Positions 9,126-18,282 of a stretch of DNA of 64,000 nt are shown here, in pieces. Each line of letters starts with the position of its first letter. Within the stretch, counting starts at the first letter, position 1. The position numbers and the translations under genes were made by a program. The notes under the pieces are model-generated. The model saw only the letters and a program-made list of their open reading frames with translations, was not told the DNA's origin and ran no database searches. The DNA is from Promethearchaeati archaeon (GTDB lineage: Archaea; Asgardarchaeota; Heimdallarchaeia; Heimdallarchaeales; Heimdallarchaeaceae): assembly GCA_013166775.1 (NCBI GenBank), contig JABLTJ010000007.1:62001-126000 (forward strand), given 5' to 3'.

Positions 9126-10814
9126 ATGTCCAAGAAAGTAGTAATCATTGGAGGTGTAGCTGGAGGAGCTACAGCTGCTGTGAGATTAAGAAGATTAGAT
9201 GAATTTGCAGAGATTATTGTTCTAGAGAGAGGAGATTATGTATCATTTGCTAATTGTGGACTACCTTACTATGTTGGAGGAGTAATCAAGGAAAAAGAAA
9301 GATTACAACTTGTGACTCCAGATACATTTCTTAGAAGGTTCAATATAGATATAAGATTGAACAATGAAGCAATTGCAATAGATAGAGAAAAGAAATCAAT
9401 TCTAGTTAAAGATAGAAAAGAAAATAAAGACTACAATCTAGACTTTGATTACTTAATCCTAGCTCCTGGGGCTGAACCAATTCGTCCACCTTTCAAGGGT
9501 ATAGAAGAAGTTTCAGTATTCTCTCTTAGAACTATTCCTGACACATATGATATTGATGAATTTATTACTCAAAATAATCCTGCACATGCAACAATAATTG
9601 GTGGAGGATTCATTGGATTAGAAATGGCAGAGAATCTAAAAAACAGAGGATTAGATGTAACAGTTGTAGAATTAGTTGATCAAGTTATGGTCACTTTGGA
9701 TAGGGAAATGGCTCAGTTTGTTCATCAAGAATTATATCTTAATGATACTGATTTAGTATTAGGTGATGGAGTGGATTCTTTTGCTAAAAACACTGAAGGT
9801 AAAACAATTGTTAGAACACAAAGTGGCAATGAAGTACTAACAGATATGGTTATACTTGCAATAGGTATCAAACCCGAATCCAAACTAGCTAAAGAATGTG
9901 GTTTGGAATTAGGACAAAGAGGGCATATTATTGTCAATAAAAATATGAAGACTTCAGATGACAGTATTTTTGCGGTTGGAGATGCAGTTCAAGTAATAGA
10001 TTTGATAACTGGTGATTCTGCAGTAGTTCCTTTAGCTGGACCTGCAAACAAGCAAGGAAGAATCGCAGCTGATAATATAGCTGGAAGAAAAAGTGAGTAC
10101 AATGGAGTACTAGGAGCAGCTGTTGTGAAGATTTTTGATATTGTTGTTGCTCAAGTTGGTTTAAATGAGAAGAGATTAAAAAATACGAATATAAAATATG
10201 AAAAAGTTTACACTTATCCAATAAATCATCCTAGTTATTATCCAAACAGAGAAAAATTAGCGCTTAAACTTCTTTTTGAAGTCCCTTCTGGAAAAATTTT
10301 AGGAGCTCAAGTAATTGGTGGCAAGGGAGCGGAAAAAAGAGTAGACATTATTTCAACAGTCATTTACTTTAGTGGAACAGTGTTCGATTTGGAACAACTT
10401 GAGATAACATATGCTCCACCATTTAACAATGCAAAAGCAGCTGTGAATGTCCTCGGCTATGTAGCCTCAAACATGCTGAAAGGTGATTTTGATTATTGGC
10501 ATTGGGATGAAGCTGGCAAGCTAGTAGAAAACAATGATTATCTTCTTGATATTAGAAGAGAAGATGAATATGTAAGAGGAACAATAGGTAATGCAATTCA
10601 AATGAATGATCTTGATCTAAGAACAAGAATTGATGAGATTCCAAAAGATAAAGATATATACATTTTCTGTGAAGAAGGATACAGAGCGTACATAGCACAG
10701 AGACATCTAACTCAAAGAGGATATAAAGTTAAGAATCTCGTTGGAGGTTATATCTTCTATAAAATGGCACAAGCTTCAAAAGAAGAACTACTGACAAGGA
10801 TTGCTTTTAACTAG
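9126..10814 (+). CDS. CoA-disulfide reductase / rhodanese fusion (CoADR-RHD)
   Basis: FAD- and NAD(P)H-dependent pyridine nucleotide-disulfide oxidoreductase, 562 aa. The FAD motif is VVIIGGVAGGATAAVRLRRL. The single redox Cys of the CoA-disulfide reductase family is in SFANCGLPYYVGG (C44), and the second dinucleotide site is ATIIGGGFIGLEMAENL. After the dimerisation domain a rhodanese domain starts near residue 460, with its active-site loop CEEGYRA (C about 515). Fusions of this type reduce CoA disulfide, CoA polysulfide or NADH-dependent sulfur species, which would fit anaerobic sulfur or redox balance; the exact substrate is inferred. A TATA-like tttattataatata lies about 25 bases before the ATG. 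Confidence 0.93.
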   Translation: MSKKVVIIGGVAGGATAAVRLRRLDEFAEIIVLERGDYVSFANCGLPYYVGGVIKEKERLQLVTPDTFLRRFNIDIRLNNEAIAIDREKKSILVKDRKENKDYNLDFDYLILAPGAEPIRPPFKGIEEVSVFSLRTIPDTYDIDEFITQNNPAHATIIGGGFIGLEMAENLKNRGLDVTVVELVDQVMVTLDREMAQFVHQELYLNDTDLVLGDGVDSFAKNTEGKTIVRTQSGNEVLTDMVILAIGIKPESKLAKECGLELGQRGHIIVNKNMKTSDDSIFAVGDAVQVIDLITGDSAVVPLAGPANKQGRIAADNIAGRKSEYNGVLGAAVVKIFDIVVAQVGLNEKRLKNTNIKYEKVYTYPINHPSYYPNREKLALKLLFEVPSGKILGAQVIGGKGAEKRVDIISTVIYFSGTVFDLEQLEITYAPPFNNAKAAVNVLGYVASNMLKGDFDYWHWDEAGKLVENNDYLLDIRREDEYVRGTIGNAIQMNDLDLRTRIDEIPKDKDIYIFCEEGYRAYIAQRHLTQRGYKVKNLVGGYIFYKMAQASKEELLTRIAFN

Positions 10815-10957
10815 AATCATGTGTTTATTCATTTTATCTTAGGAGAAATAATTTTGAAAAACTTCTTTGATTTTCTTGATGAAAAGATATAAATCTGGAT
10901 GTCTTTGAGTAAGATTTTTAAGATTTTATTATACAAATAAATCTGAAAGTGTATTAA

Positions 10958-12121
10958 ATGAAATTTAGAATTATTTGTATACTGTATTTAATCTTATTTT
11001 CAACTTATTCATTATCTCTTGTGGAATCAGAGAACAAGAAGAAATCAGTATCTACTGAACTAAATTTAATCTTTCAATCAGCAAGCAATATGAATAAGGA
11101 TGAAATTTTCGTTAGATTTAATAGATCTATATTAGAGGAAGATAGTACTTTTATTATAAACGAACCAATTGAATTTAGTATTGAAATTGATGTTGCTGAT
11201 GTGACGCTCATAAATGATACTGAACCCACTCAATTGGATAATTGGTTTTTTGATGAACCTGATCCACTAGGAGAGTTTTCTGAAACAAGAATTTTAGGAG
11301 CTTTCAATTTCTATTTAGATGATACAGATCTTGGTGTTTACCAAACAATCAATTATCATAATGGACCTATCATTTCTGATCAAGAAATAGACGTAGAAAT
11401 AGAGGAAGGATGGCATTGGATTACTATCTTCGCTGCTGAATATTGTTCAGATGAAACAAGGAATACGTTTTATTGGAAATATGCAAAAGATCAAACCCGT
11501 TTCTATGTAGCAGAAGAGATACCAGAAACACTTCCAGCAATTGAAACAGCAAATAATCTATGCAATGTAAAAGCTATACCAGTCAACCATAAGGATTTGA
11601 AAGTATATCAAGCTGATCCTTTCTCCTGGACATATGAAAAGATTCAACCTCGTATAGAAATATTGGATGAACAACCTACTGATTTTGAAAGAACAATTCT
11701 CCGTTCTAGAGATGATGCTTTTATTGAAGTAGTATTTAATTCAACAGACACAGATTTAGTTTTAGTAGATGATTCCGGGAGAGCAATGTACACAGATGTT
11801 ACTCATATGGGTCATAGCACTTGCTACTGGTGGGTAAATGACGGAGAACCAATTAATGAGCTTGAAGGGACTTTTAATATTAATAATGGGTACAATTTCA
11901 TAATTATTGTGGTAGCTGGATTTAGTACGTACTATGATTTTCAAAAGAGTGTATATATACCTATGGTTAAATTTGGAACTAAAACATTTGTTGTTATAAA
12001 TGAATTTCTTTTGACACCAATCAATTTCATATCTGTGATATTGTCAATAGTTGTTCTTGCTTCATTATGCTATCTAGTTAAAAGAAGAAGGAAGTATAAG
12101 ATTTCATTATTTTCTTTATAA
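10958..12121 (+). CDS. secreted, C-terminally membrane-anchored protein of unknown function
   Basis: A 387-aa protein with an N-terminal signal peptide (IICILYLILFSTYSLSLV) and a C-terminal membrane helix (ISVILSIVVLASLCYLV) followed by KRRRKYK, so most of the chain faces outside. The ectodomain is acidic and beta-rich. It contains two related stretches of the form DNWFFDEPDPLGEF...HWITIFAAEYCSDE and RSRDDAFIEVVFN...CYWWVNDGEP, which may be two similar immunoglobulin-like domains. There are several N-glycosylation sequons. No catalytic motif is visible. It has its own upstream A/T-rich promoter region and stands alone between the CoADR gene and the leftward regulator. Confidence 0.7.
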   Translation: MKFRIICILYLILFSTYSLSLVESENKKKSVSTELNLIFQSASNMNKDEIFVRFNRSILEEDSTFIINEPIEFSIEIDVADVTLINDTEPTQLDNWFFDEPDPLGEFSETRILGAFNFYLDDTDLGVYQTINYHNGPIISDQEIDVEIEEGWHWITIFAAEYCSDETRNTFYWKYAKDQTRFYVAEEIPETLPAIETANNLCNVKAIPVNHKDLKVYQADPFSWTYEKIQPRIEILDEQPTDFERTILRSRDDAFIEVVFNSTDTDLVLVDDSGRAMYTDVTHMGHSTCYWWVNDGEPINELEGTFNINNGYNFIIIVVAGFSTYYDFQKSVYIPMVKFGTKTFVVINEFLLTPINFISVILSIVVLASLCYLVKRRRKYKISLFSL

Positions 12122-12253
12122 TAAGTATCCAATCCGTCTATATCTTGAACATATGATACGAATATAGAATCAATTTAACTTATTATGCGTAAAAAGAAAT
12201 TTTACAAATGTAGCTATCGATAAAGCTAAATTTGTTTAACATAATTATCTGTC

Positions 12254-13009
12254 TCAGGATTTAAGCTTAAAACAATTTCTCAGTTCTTCTGAAAACTCGG
12301 AAGCTCTAAGAATTGAATTCAAAATATCAAAGCTCTGAATAACAGTTTTTAAAATTTCATAAGAAGCATTCTGTGAAATTTCTGCTAATTCCTCTGAGTG
12401 TTTTTTAAATAGCTCTTTTCTCTCATCTGATAATCTTGTATAGATTTTAATCAAAACTTTAGATAAGCATTCAATCGATGGTTCTGGTAGGTTATTCATC
12501 ATACTAAGTATTTTGCCAAGAATAGGAACAGAGTTTTGAAATTCGCAATTATTTTCAAAACCCAATTCTTTTCCAGTAAAAAAGTATAATTTAGCTATGC
12601 GTCCATAAAGATTCTCTGAAGCTGCTTTAGTGATTCTTCCTGTTTCATCAACTTGGATTCTTTTTCCTGCTTTGACAACGAGTTTCTTTTCTTGTAAAGC
12701 ACTGAGGTATTTGTAAATTGTTTTCTCTACTCTTTCCAATTCTTCTTTCTTCTTTTTCTTGTCTTTAGTGGGTAGTTCCAGTCCTTCAATAAAATCATAA
12801 ATTATTTGGTTATATTTTTTTGTTAAATCTCTAACAGTCATTGGTCCTTCTCTAAGAGCTTGTAAAATAGGTTCATATCTTGGATCAGAAATTATTTCCC
12901 ATAGATATGCATCTTCTATAACAGATATTGCTTCTTCTTTGAAAGTTATAATATCCTCATTCAAAATATTCACTCGAATTAATTCTCTTATTATACCTTT
13001 GTAAATCAT
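12254..13009 (-). CDS. winged-helix transcriptional regulator (ArsR/TrmB-like)
   Basis: A 251-aa DNA-binding protein. Residues about 38-125 form a winged helix (ILQALREGPMTVRDLTKKYN; TIYKYLSALQEKKLVVKAGK) interrupted by a lysine-rich insert (KDKKKKKEELERVE). The C-terminal 120 residues are helical and probably mediate dimerisation or effector binding. It diverges from the MFS transporter gene across a 67-base intergenic region holding a perfect palindrome, the standard layout of a local repressor and the efflux pump it controls. That regulatory link is inference from position. Confidence 0.8.
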   Translation of the reverse strand: MIYKGIIRELIRVNILNEDIITFKEEAISVIEDAYLWEIISDPRYEPILQALREGPMTVRDLTKKYNQIIYDFIEGLELPTKDKKKKKEELERVEKTIYKYLSALQEKKLVVKAGKRIQVDETGRITKAASENLYGRIAKLYFFTGKELGFENNCEFQNSVPILGKILSMMNNLPEPSIECLSKVLIKIYTRLSDERKELFKKHSEELAEISQNASYEILKTVIQSFDILNSILRASEFSEELRNCFKLKS

Positions 13010-13026
13010 TGAATTTAAATTTTTCT

Positions 13027-13054
13027 CTACATGTAGAAAACTTTATATATATTA
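13027..13054. promoter_or_regulatory. palindromic operator plus TATA box between regulator and MFS genes
   Basis: A perfect 10-base palindrome, ctacatgtag (13027-13036), flanked by T and A runs, sits immediately before ctttatatatatta (13041-13054), a strong TATA-like box for the rightward MFS gene. It is about 20 bases from the start of the divergent regulator. Position and symmetry suggest binding by the adjacent winged-helix protein. Confidence 0.5.
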
Positions 13055-13076
13055 TTGGAGACAGTATTCTTCAAGT

Positions 13077-14456
13077 GTGGAGAAAATCAAAAGGAAGGAT
13101 GTGAAAATGGAAGATGCAAGCATAAAGGAGAACAATATAACATCGAATCTCAAAGGATATTTATTTTTCTGGTCAGGCCAATTAACATCTTTGCTTGGAT
13201 CCAACATAGTTCAGTTCGTACTTATATGGTGGATCACAGTTAAAACAGAGAGCGCTATCTATCTTTCATTATCAGCTTTTATTGGATTCGCACCTACTAT
13301 ACTATTAACACCAGTTGCAGGTGTTCTTGTAGATAGATTAAATAGAAAAGGACTCCTAGGTTCTGTTGACTTTCTGCAAGCACTTGCAACTGTAGTACTT
13401 TTATTCTTATTCAGATTAGAAATTGCTACTGTTTCAATACTTCTAGGTTTCATAGCTATTCGTGGAGTTTTCCAAGCATTTCACACACCTGCTATTCAAG
13501 CATTAATTCCAATAATGATACCTCGAAAGCATCTTAACAGATTTAATAGTATAGACTTTTTCATGTCTAGTGTAATTTTCATGATAGGTCCTCTAGTTGC
13601 TGCAGTACTTTATGCAGCTTTTCCTATGCATCAAATACTATGGATCGACGCAGCAACTTTCCTAGTTGCAGTTATCCCATTGATATTAATCAAAATACCA
13701 AAAATAAAGAAAGATGAAATATTAAAGAAAGTTCAGAAATCTTCCTTCTATGCAGAATTAAAAGAAGGAATTTCTTTTATTAGAGAGAAGAAAGGATTAT
13801 TATCTTTACTAAGCGTTTTTACTGCAGCAAATTTAGTCTTTATGCCACTCTTTGTTCTCATGAATCTATTTGTGATAGAACATGGTGGAGGAGAAATACA
13901 ACTCTCATATGTGTTAGCATTTAATCAAGCAGGAACGATTGCAGGTTCACTCCTATTCATTGTATGGAAGGGTTTCAATAAGAAGGTCAATGGTGTTGCA
14001 CTAGGTATTTTAATTGCATATATTGGGTATATAGTAACAACTGTAACTCCTCTAGGACTGTTCTGGTTCATGGGAATAGGGATGTTAATAACTGGTTTTG
14101 CACTACCTATGGCAAATATTTCAAGTCAAACCATATGGCAAACCGTTGTACCTAAAGAAAAACTAGGAAGAGTAATGTCTGTAAGGATTACTATTGCACA
14201 AATGACAGCTCCAGTTGGAATGATACTTAGTGGATTTATTGCGGAAGCAATATCAATCAAATATTTATTTATGGCTTCAGCTATCTTAGGAACACTTGCT
14301 CTTGCATCTTCTTGGTTCTTTACATCCTTCCGTAAAGTAGAAGACGATATAGTCTATGATGAAGATGAATCTGTTGAAGAAATTTCTGAAATACCTAGTA
14401 TCGAATTTTCATCTATAGATATTGAACAAGTACAAACATCTAGTGTTAAGGATTAA
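13077..14456 (+). CDS. MFS transporter, MFS_3-type exporter
   Basis: A membrane transporter of the major facilitator superfamily with about 12 hydrophobic segments. The signature GVLVDRLNRKGLLGSVDFLQ between helices 2 and 3 matches the conserved loop A of DHA3/enterobactin-exporter-like members, which usually export drugs or siderophores. A central hydrophilic loop (IKIPKIKKDEILKKVQKSSF) divides the halves, and the C-terminal 45 residues are acidic and cytoplasmic. The listed start is GTG at 13077, about where a transcript from the TATA box would begin. An ATG at 13107, behind ggaaggatgtgaaa, is a good alternative that shortens the protein by 10 residues. Probably controlled by the divergent regulator. 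Confidence 0.85.
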   Translation: MEKIKRKDVKMEDASIKENNITSNLKGYLFFWSGQLTSLLGSNIVQFVLIWWITVKTESAIYLSLSAFIGFAPTILLTPVAGVLVDRLNRKGLLGSVDFLQALATVVLLFLFRLEIATVSILLGFIAIRGVFQAFHTPAIQALIPIMIPRKHLNRFNSIDFFMSSVIFMIGPLVAAVLYAAFPMHQILWIDAATFLVAVIPLILIKIPKIKKDEILKKVQKSSFYAELKEGISFIREKKGLLSLLSVFTAANLVFMPLFVLMNLFVIEHGGGEIQLSYVLAFNQAGTIAGSLLFIVWKGFNKKVNGVALGILIAYIGYIVTTVTPLGLFWFMGIGMLITGFALPMANISSQTIWQTVVPKEKLGRVMSVRITIAQMTAPVGMILSGFIAEAISIKYLFMASAILGTLALASSWFFTSFRKVEDDIVYDEDESVEEISEIPSIEFSSIDIEQVQTSSVKD

Positions 14457-14541
14457 TTTGGAGGAAATAATCTTTCTTAAGAACTGAAACTCTTTTAAAT
14501 TCCTTTTATTTCCTTATCTTACAGTTACAGTGGTTTTAGAT

Positions 14542-15678
14542 ATGAAAATTGTAGTTCTTGGTGCAGGATTAGTAGGAAACGTTATTGCAAGAGATTTGGC
14601 TGAAGATACTGCATTTGAAGTTTCAATTGTAGATTTTAATCAACAAACATTAGATATACTTACACATGATTATGATCTTCAAGGAATTTGTGCAGATTTA
14701 TCCAATCCTAATATAATCAAAGATATCGTGAAAGATTATGATTTGGTTATAGGTGCGCTCCCAGGTTTTATTGGATATCAAGCTCTTAAAGCAGTTATTG
14801 AGGTTGGGAAAAATATTGTTGACATATCTTTCTTTGAAGAGGATCCATTCAGTTTAGATGAACTAGCAAAAGAGAAAGGAGTAACAGCAGTTGTCGATTG
14901 TGGAGTTGCACCTGGATCTAGCAATATAATTCTGGGATATGTTGACAGCATTCTAGAAAAAACAGAAAGTTTTCTTTGCTATATAGGAGGATTACCTGTT
15001 GAGAGAGATTGGCCATTTGAATATAAAGCACCTTTTTCACCAACAGATGTAATTGAAGAATATCTACGACAAGCACGATACATTGAGAACAGTGAAATAG
15101 TGATCAAACCTGCTTTATCTGAACCTGAATTGTTAGATTTCCCAGAAGTGGGAACTCTAGAAGCTTTCAATACTGATGGTTTAAGATCTCTTATTCAAAC
15201 AATGGATATACCTTTTATGAAGGAAAAAACACTCAGATATCCTGGTCATATTGAAAAAATGAGAGTGTTAAGGGAAACAGGATTCTTCAATAAGGAAGAA
15301 ATTGATGTAAATGGAATCAAAATAAAACCAATTGAATTAACATCTAAACTTCTTTTTGATCAATGGAAACTTGAAGAAAGAGATGAAGATCTTACAGTTA
15401 TGAGGATAATTATAGAAGGAATAAAAGAAGGGAAGAAGCTTAGATACACCTATGAGATGTTAGACAAATACGATAAAGAAAAACGAGTAATCTCAATGGC
15501 TAGAACAACAGGTTATACTTGCACAGCTGTTGCACGAATACTTCTAGAAGGTAAATTTGACAAAAAAGGAATCATTCCTCCAGAATTACTTGGGAAAGAT
15601 TCAGAAGTCTATCACCAGGTCATAGAAGACCTATGGAAAAGAAATGTGATATTTAAGGAGACAATAGAAGAGCTTTAA
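14542..15678 (+). CDS. saccharopine dehydrogenase-family oxidoreductase (LysDH/Lys9-like)
   Basis: NAD(P)-dependent dehydrogenase with an N-terminal Rossmann fold (IVVLGAGLVGNVIARDLAED) and the saccharopine dehydrogenase catalytic/dimer domain. Conserved pieces include VVDCGVAPGSSNIILGY, GGLPVERDWPFEYKAPFSP and LRYPGHIEKMRVLRETGFF, which closely match lysine 6-dehydrogenase and saccharopine reductase relatives. The role could be lysine degradation or another amino-acid reduction. The ORF track starts at GTG 14530; I prefer ATG 14542 (MKIVVLGAG), where family members begin. It heads a rightward series with a radical SAM enzyme and a Gfo/Idh oxidoreductase, each about 40 bases apart. Confidence 0.88.
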   Translation: MKIVVLGAGLVGNVIARDLAEDTAFEVSIVDFNQQTLDILTHDYDLQGICADLSNPNIIKDIVKDYDLVIGALPGFIGYQALKAVIEVGKNIVDISFFEEDPFSLDELAKEKGVTAVVDCGVAPGSSNIILGYVDSILEKTESFLCYIGGLPVERDWPFEYKAPFSPTDVIEEYLRQARYIENSEIVIKPALSEPELLDFPEVGTLEAFNTDGLRSLIQTMDIPFMKEKTLRYPGHIEKMRVLRETGFFNKEEIDVNGIKIKPIELTSKLLFDQWKLEERDEDLTVMRIIIEGIKEGKKLRYTYEMLDKYDKEKRVISMARTTGYTCTAVARILLEGKFDKKGIIPPELLGKDSEVYHQVIEDLWKRNVIFKETIEEL

Positions 15679-15722
15679 GATAAAGAATATATAACAATAT
15701 TCAATATATTAGATAGAGAATC

Positions 15723-16781
15723 ATGCCCAAAATCTCTTCTGGTTGTTCAATGATTGAACAAGGTTATCCGCAAGGAAGTTGTTTAGTAGAAACATCAGAA
15801 GGTAAAACAAAATTAGCTTGTAAATCAACGCTTAGATACTCACAAAACAAAGGTTATGAACGTGTTATTAAGTCGCATCATTTATCTCGACCAGAGGATT
15901 ATCTTTCTATATACCAGAGTGGTTGTAATCATACTTGTCTGAAATGTCACTCACATGATTTTAGCAAAGTTGTTAATGGCAAATGGATGAGTGCAGATGA
16001 AATTGCACAAGCAACTATTGAATATAGTAAGCATATAACAGTCTTTGAACCAAGAGAAGCAGCTACAAGTTGGCATGCTCATAGACTCTGTCGACATTGT
16101 GGTTCTTGTGTATTATATGGTGTTCAATCAGAAGATTGTCCTAGAAAACTCAAACAAGAACAAGTAGTTTTCAGTCCTCAAGGATTTGGTCCTGCTAGAA
16201 ATATAGTTGCTTTCACAGGTGGAGATGTAATGTGTAAACCAGATTTTTATCTAGAAGTTGCTAAGAAAATAAAGAAAGAGCTGGATGATTTTTGGATTCT
16301 TCTTGAATCAAATGGATATGGCTTAACACCTCAGAATTTAGAAGCCTATGCAGCTGGAGGTATCGATGCTTTTTGGCTAGATATTAAGGCTTTTTCAAAA
16401 GATGTTTATAGAAAACTCTGTGGAACAACAAACGAACAAATTCTGGAAAGCGTGCAAAGAATAATAGATTTTGGTTTTACTTTAGAGGTTTTAACATTGT
16501 ACATTCCTTTTTTCGTTGAAACTGATGAGCATGAAAAAATTGCTGAATTAATTGCAGGGATTGATCCAACTATTCCAACTACATTACTAGCTTTTTTTCC
16601 TTGTTACAAATTGGAATCACCAATTTATAGACCTCCAAGAAAAGAAGAGATAGTTGAGAGTATAAAAAAAATGAGAGATATTGGTTTAAAGAACTTAAGA
16701 ATTGGTAATCTTGGTACTTTTATAAAAGACAGTAGTGACATAGATTATTTAGAGGAGGAAATAGGTGCTGATTTCTTCTGA
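15723..16781 (+). CDS. radical SAM enzyme, PflA-like, with extra cysteine cluster
   Basis: A 352-aa radical S-adenosylmethionine protein. The SAM cluster motif SGCNHTCLKCHS (C-x3-C-x2-C) lies near residue 66, and FTGGDVMCKP is the GGE-like SAM-binding strand. Between them is a second Cys set, CRHCGSCVLYGVQSEDC, likely a ferredoxin-like auxiliary Fe-S cluster as in glycyl-radical-enzyme activases. The remainder (FWLDIKAFSKDVYRKLCGT; LEVLTLYIPFFVETDEHEKI) is close to pyruvate formate-lyase activating enzyme. No glycyl radical enzyme lies in the window, so its target is unknown. The protein needs anoxic conditions, consistent with an anaerobe. Confidence 0.88.
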   Translation: MPKISSGCSMIEQGYPQGSCLVETSEGKTKLACKSTLRYSQNKGYERVIKSHHLSRPEDYLSIYQSGCNHTCLKCHSHDFSKVVNGKWMSADEIAQATIEYSKHITVFEPREAATSWHAHRLCRHCGSCVLYGVQSEDCPRKLKQEQVVFSPQGFGPARNIVAFTGGDVMCKPDFYLEVAKKIKKELDDFWILLESNGYGLTPQNLEAYAAGGIDAFWLDIKAFSKDVYRKLCGTTNEQILESVQRIIDFGFTLEVLTLYIPFFVETDEHEKIAELIAGIDPTIPTTLLAFFPCYKLESPIYRPPRKEEIVESIKKMRDIGLKNLRIGNLGTFIKDSSDIDYLEEEIGADFF

Positions 16782-16823
16782 ACAGCATTCCTTCAAATTG
16801 GTAAGAATTTTATATATCATTAA

Positions 16824-18230
16824 ATGATTAAAAGTATTGAGCAGTTGAAGAAAATGAAGAAGAAAGCTGTTACTGCAATTGTTATCGGAGCAGGAGATAG
16901 GGGAGCTGATGTTTATGCAAACTATGCATTAAGATTCCCTGATGAAATGAAAGTTGTAGCTGTTGCTGAACCAATTGAAGAAAGAAGGAATTTAGTAAAA
17001 GTAAAACATAATCTTAAAGAAGATAGATGTTTTTCAAGTTGGGAAAAAATTCTTGCAGAACAAAAACTAGCAGATCTAGCCATAGTAGCTACACAAGATC
17101 AAATGCATGCGGAACCTGCAATTTTAGCTATGAGAAAAGGTTACGATGTATTATTGGAAAAGCCAATGGCAAACACTATTGATGATTGTAAGGAACTTGT
17201 AGAAGTATCAAAAGAAACAGGAAAATTATTGCAAATATGTCATGTTTTAAGATATGCACCTTATTTTTCACAACTTAAGAGTGTTATCGAATCAGGAAGA
17301 ATAGGAGATATTGTTAACATATCTTGGAGAGAAAATGTTTCCTATTGGCATTACTCGCATTCATATATTAGAGGCAATTGGCATAATCGAGATGAATCAA
17401 GTCCTATGATTCTAGCGAAATCATGTCATGATATGGATCTTCTATTTTGGTTAATTAGAAGTCCAACAAAAAAGATTCATTCATTCGGAAATCAAACTCA
17501 CTTCGGAAGATTTAATCAACCAGAAGGAGCACCAGATAGATGTTTAGATGGATGTCCAGTTTCTGAATCCTGTTTATACTATGCTCCAAGGTTATATTTA
17601 GATCTTGTACCACTTATTCATATGCATAAAAAAGCAGGTTCTATTTCAGAGAAATTGTTTTCAAGTCTAGTACTTAGGTATCCAAATCTTACACAAATTC
17701 CTCCTTTTAAAAAAGTGAAAGAGTATACAGGTTGGCCAATTAGTGTTATTTCTAAAGATCTATCTTATGAAGGAAGAATCAAAGCTCTACAAGAAACTAA
17801 TTATGGAAAGTGTGTTTATGCAATTGATGATCATAATATAGTAGATCATCAAATAGTGAATATTGAATTTGATAATAAAGTAACAGCTTCATTTACAATG
17901 CATGGATTTTCAGATGAAGAAGGAAGATCATTTCGAATAGATGGCACAAAAGGAACAATTAAAGGAGATTACTTCTTCTCCAAGCAGATAATTTCAATTA
18001 TTGATGTTCTAACAGGTAAAGAAGAGCAAATTGGAACTGAAAAGATAGATATGGCTCATGGTGGTGGAGATGATGTGATCATGAAGGTTTTCTTAAAAAG
18101 TGTAAGATTTAGAGAGAAGGAGGATATTCTTACTACAGCAAGTAATGCTTTAGAATCTCATCTTATGGCTTTCGCAGCCGACATTTCTAGAGTAGAAGAA
18201 AGGATTGTTGAAATGAAAGAACTAAGATAA
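16824..18230 (+). CDS. Gfo/Idh/MocA-family oxidoreductase
   Basis: NAD(P)-dependent sugar or cyclitol oxidoreductase, 468 aa. The N-terminal Rossmann motif is AIVIGAGDRGADVYANYAL, and the catalytic EKP motif is in VLLEKPMANTIDDCKELVE. ILAKSCHDMDLLFWLIRSPT gives the usual downstream His-Asp. Longer than the typical 330-400 aa because of a Cys-containing insert (RCLDGCPVSESCLYY), shared with some family members acting on complex substrates. Its substrate cannot be read from sequence. The start ATG at 16824 follows a tatatatc-type box about 20 bases upstream, so it may have its own promoter. Confidence 0.9.
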   Translation: MIKSIEQLKKMKKKAVTAIVIGAGDRGADVYANYALRFPDEMKVVAVAEPIEERRNLVKVKHNLKEDRCFSSWEKILAEQKLADLAIVATQDQMHAEPAILAMRKGYDVLLEKPMANTIDDCKELVEVSKETGKLLQICHVLRYAPYFSQLKSVIESGRIGDIVNISWRENVSYWHYSHSYIRGNWHNRDESSPMILAKSCHDMDLLFWLIRSPTKKIHSFGNQTHFGRFNQPEGAPDRCLDGCPVSESCLYYAPRLYLDLVPLIHMHKKAGSISEKLFSSLVLRYPNLTQIPPFKKVKEYTGWPISVISKDLSYEGRIKALQETNYGKCVYAIDDHNIVDHQIVNIEFDNKVTASFTMHGFSDEEGRSFRIDGTKGTIKGDYFFSKQIISIIDVLTGKEEQIGTEKIDMAHGGGDDVIMKVFLKSVRFREKEDILTTASNALESHLMAFAADISRVEERIVEMKELR

Positions 18231-18282
18231 TTTCACAAAGAAGAACAGTAAGAATAATATATGGAGTATCAATTTTTACTTA

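Noticed and set aside
13055-13243. 62-aa ORF at the MFS start
   Set aside because: Out-of-frame overlap with the MFS gene, lacking any family features.
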